From positions 1 to 6,207 of the forward strand of contig JAJYGW010000192.1 in the NCBI GenBank assembly GCA_021790615.1: a stretch of DNA of 6,207 bases, read 5' to 3'. This document shows, piece after piece, positions 5,127 through 6,207 of this stretch (positions are counted from its first letter, which is position 1; each line of letters opens with the position of its first letter). The notes below the pieces were generated by a model. It saw only the letters and a list, made by a program, of their open reading frames with translations. It searched no databases and was not told the DNA's origin. Made by a program: the position numbers and the translations under genes. Origin of the DNA: Actinomycetes bacterium (GTDB taxonomy: Bacteria > Actinomycetota > Acidimicrobiia > Acidimicrobiales > JAKAOS01).

Positions 5127-6207
5127 GGGCGAGCGCGACTGCATCGAGTTCTTCCCGGCTGTATCGGGCGAGGTCGGTCCCCTTCGGGAAGTACTGACGA
5201 AGCAGACCGTTGGTGTTCTCATTCGACGGTCGCTGCCACGGACTGTGGGGGTCGCAGAAGTAGATCGCGAGGTCGCTGGCGATGCGGAGCTGCGCGTGCT
5301 GGGCCATCTCAGCGCCCTGGTCCCAAGTGAGCGATCGTCGCAACTCCTCGGGCAGGGTCGCCATGACCTCAGCGATGGCGTCACGGACAGCCTCCGCGCC
5401 GTGTCCGGCCAACGCGGGGCCGTTCTTGAGCCGTTCCCCGTTGCCGTGTCCGGCCATGCGCGGCAGGTGCAGCAGCATCGTGAATCGCGTCGTCCGCTCC
5501 ACCAGGGTCCCGATAGCGGAGCTCTCAAGCCCGATGATGAGATCACCTTCCCAGTGCCCGGGCACGGCTCGGTCGGCGACCTCGGCAGGCCGCTCACTGA
5601 TCATGACCTCTGGGGTGAGGAACGCCTTTCCACGTCCCTTGGCCCGCGACCGGGGAACCCGCAGTGCCCGCCCGGTGCGCAAGCACGCGGTGAGTTCCCG
5701 CCGCAGAGCGCCGCGGCCTTGGACGTAGAGCGCCTGGTAGATGGCTTCGTGAGAGATCCGCATGGAGTCATCATCGGGGAAATCGAGCACGAGTCGGTTG
5801 GCGATCTGCTCGGGACTCCACGCCTTCGCCCATCGCCGGTCGGCGCGACGACCATGGCGGCGGCCTATCCAGGGGATCTCCGGTCCAAAGACGAGTTCGC
5901 CATTGGGCTTGGCGATCTTGCCGGCGAGGCGGTCCTGCACGTACTCGCGAAGTTCGTCGTTCTCGGCGAGCTTGGCAACCTTCGGTCGGCGAGCGCGCCG
6001 CTCGGCGTGCCACTGTGCGGTGACGGCCCGGTACTCCGACGTGCCCGTTCTGGTCGCAGCATTGCGCCGCAGCTCCCGGCCGATCGTCGACGGCGGGCGC
6101 CCCACCTCGCGAGCGATCTGTCGGACGCCGCAGCCCTTCGCTTTCAAGATCGCGATCTCCTCGCGCTCGTTCAGGGTCAGGTACCGGCCTGACGACGGGG
6201 CAAGGCT
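5016..6207 (-). mobile_element. IS30-family element, incomplete at the window edge
   Basis: It begins within a few bases of 5016, where IS3 OrfB coding ends. The left terminus carries a sequence such as ATTCAATCGGTCGTTGCAAC (5021-5040), which resembles IS30-type ends known from actinobacteria. The exact first base cannot be set without the other end, which lies outside the window. It holds one transposase gene on the minus strand, ending about 35 bp from the terminus. The insertion lies inside IS3 orfB, so it is the younger of the two. Confidence 0.8.
5050..6207 (-). CDS. IS30-family DDE transposase, 5' end beyond the window
   Basis: 385 codons are visible, open to the window edge. The TTG at 6147 is not the start, since family-like sequence (GRYLTLNEREEIAIL) continues upstream of it. 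In visible numbering, the N-terminal helix-turn-helix lies at about 10-48 (REEIAILKAKGCGVRQIARE, then PSTIGRELRRNAA), the HTH_38 signature of IS30. After SPEQIANRL and SHEAIYQALY comes the catalytic domain: Asp222 in GHWEGDLIIG, Asp296 in LTWDQGAEM and Glu330 in NENTNGLLRQYFPKGTDL. There are 33 residues between the last two, as in the IS30 DD(33)E core. The C-terminus ALNTRPRKTLGWKTPAEAL is also typical. No frameshift is seen, so this copy may be active if its missing start is intact. It runs opposite to the IS3 genes it interrupts. Confidence 0.93.
   Translation of the reverse strand, partial: SLAPSSGRYLTLNEREEIAILKAKGCGVRQIAREVGRPPSTIGRELRRNAATRTGTSEYRAVTAQWHAERRARRPKVAKLAENDELREYVQDRLAGKIAKPNGELVFGPEIPWIGRRHGRRADRRWAKAWSPEQIANRLVLDFPDDDSMRISHEAIYQALYVQGRGALRRELTACLRTGRALRVPRSRAKGRGKAFLTPEVMISERPAEVADRAVPGHWEGDLIIGLESSAIGTLVERTTRFTMLLHLPRMAGHGNGERLKNGPALAGHGAEAVRDAIAEVMATLPEELRRSLTWDQGAEMAQHAQLRIASDLAIYFCDPHSPWQRPSNENTNGLLRQYFPKGTDLARYSREELDAVALALNTRPRKTLGWKTPAEALDDVLRSA

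Noticed and set aside
5245..6192. 315-codon plus-strand open frame opposite the IS30 transposase
   Set aside because: The minus-strand frame carries unmistakable IS30 motifs. The plus-strand frame is its complement and shows no domain.
2383..6207. A composite transposon or integron-like cargo system
   Set aside because: All open frames in this stretch are transposase genes or their remnants. No cargo gene, recombinase attachment site or matching flanking IS pair is seen.

Overview
The window is GC-rich with strongly G/C-biased third positions. Protein style, a leaderless-looking regulator gene and the insertion-sequence types all suggest a high-GC actinobacterium. This is inferred from sequence character; there is no rRNA or marker gene here to prove it.

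Left third (about 1-2383): three ordinary chromosomal genes. A DoxX-like small membrane protein gene (74-568, minus) lies downstream of an XRE-cupin regulator gene (666-1304, minus), and the two could be cotranscribed. Divergent from them, across a 68-bp intergenic region, is a DMT/EamA-type transporter gene (1373-2383, plus). The intergenic region holds overlapping, opposed -10 elements inside an imperfect palindrome. This suggests the XRE-cupin protein controls both itself and the transporter. The transporter ends in six 18-bp in-frame repeats (VELAGP), and its stop codon is formed exactly at the edge of an insertion sequence.

Right two thirds (2383-6207): an island of stacked mobile elements. 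A complete IS5-family element (2383-3389, 1007 bp) has imperfect terminal inverted repeats, a TA target duplication and an apparently intact DDE transposase. Next is a 600-bp remnant of an older, different transposase gene (3390-3989), with two single-base frameshifts and both ends lost. The left part of an IS3-family element (3990 to about 5015) cuts off that remnant. It has an intact orfA and an orfB that ends just after the second catalytic Asp. An IS30-family element (about 5016 to beyond 6207) has interrupted orfB. Its transposase runs on the minus strand and off the window edge.

The order of events readable from the junctions is: old transposase, then IS3 into it, then IS30 into IS3. 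IS5 inserted independently at the transporter/old-transposase boundary. I see no defence, biosynthetic or CRISPR system. The most interesting signals are the IS-made stop codons, the repeat tail of the transporter, the shared regulator/transporter promoter, and an 18-bp palindrome at the IS5 target.
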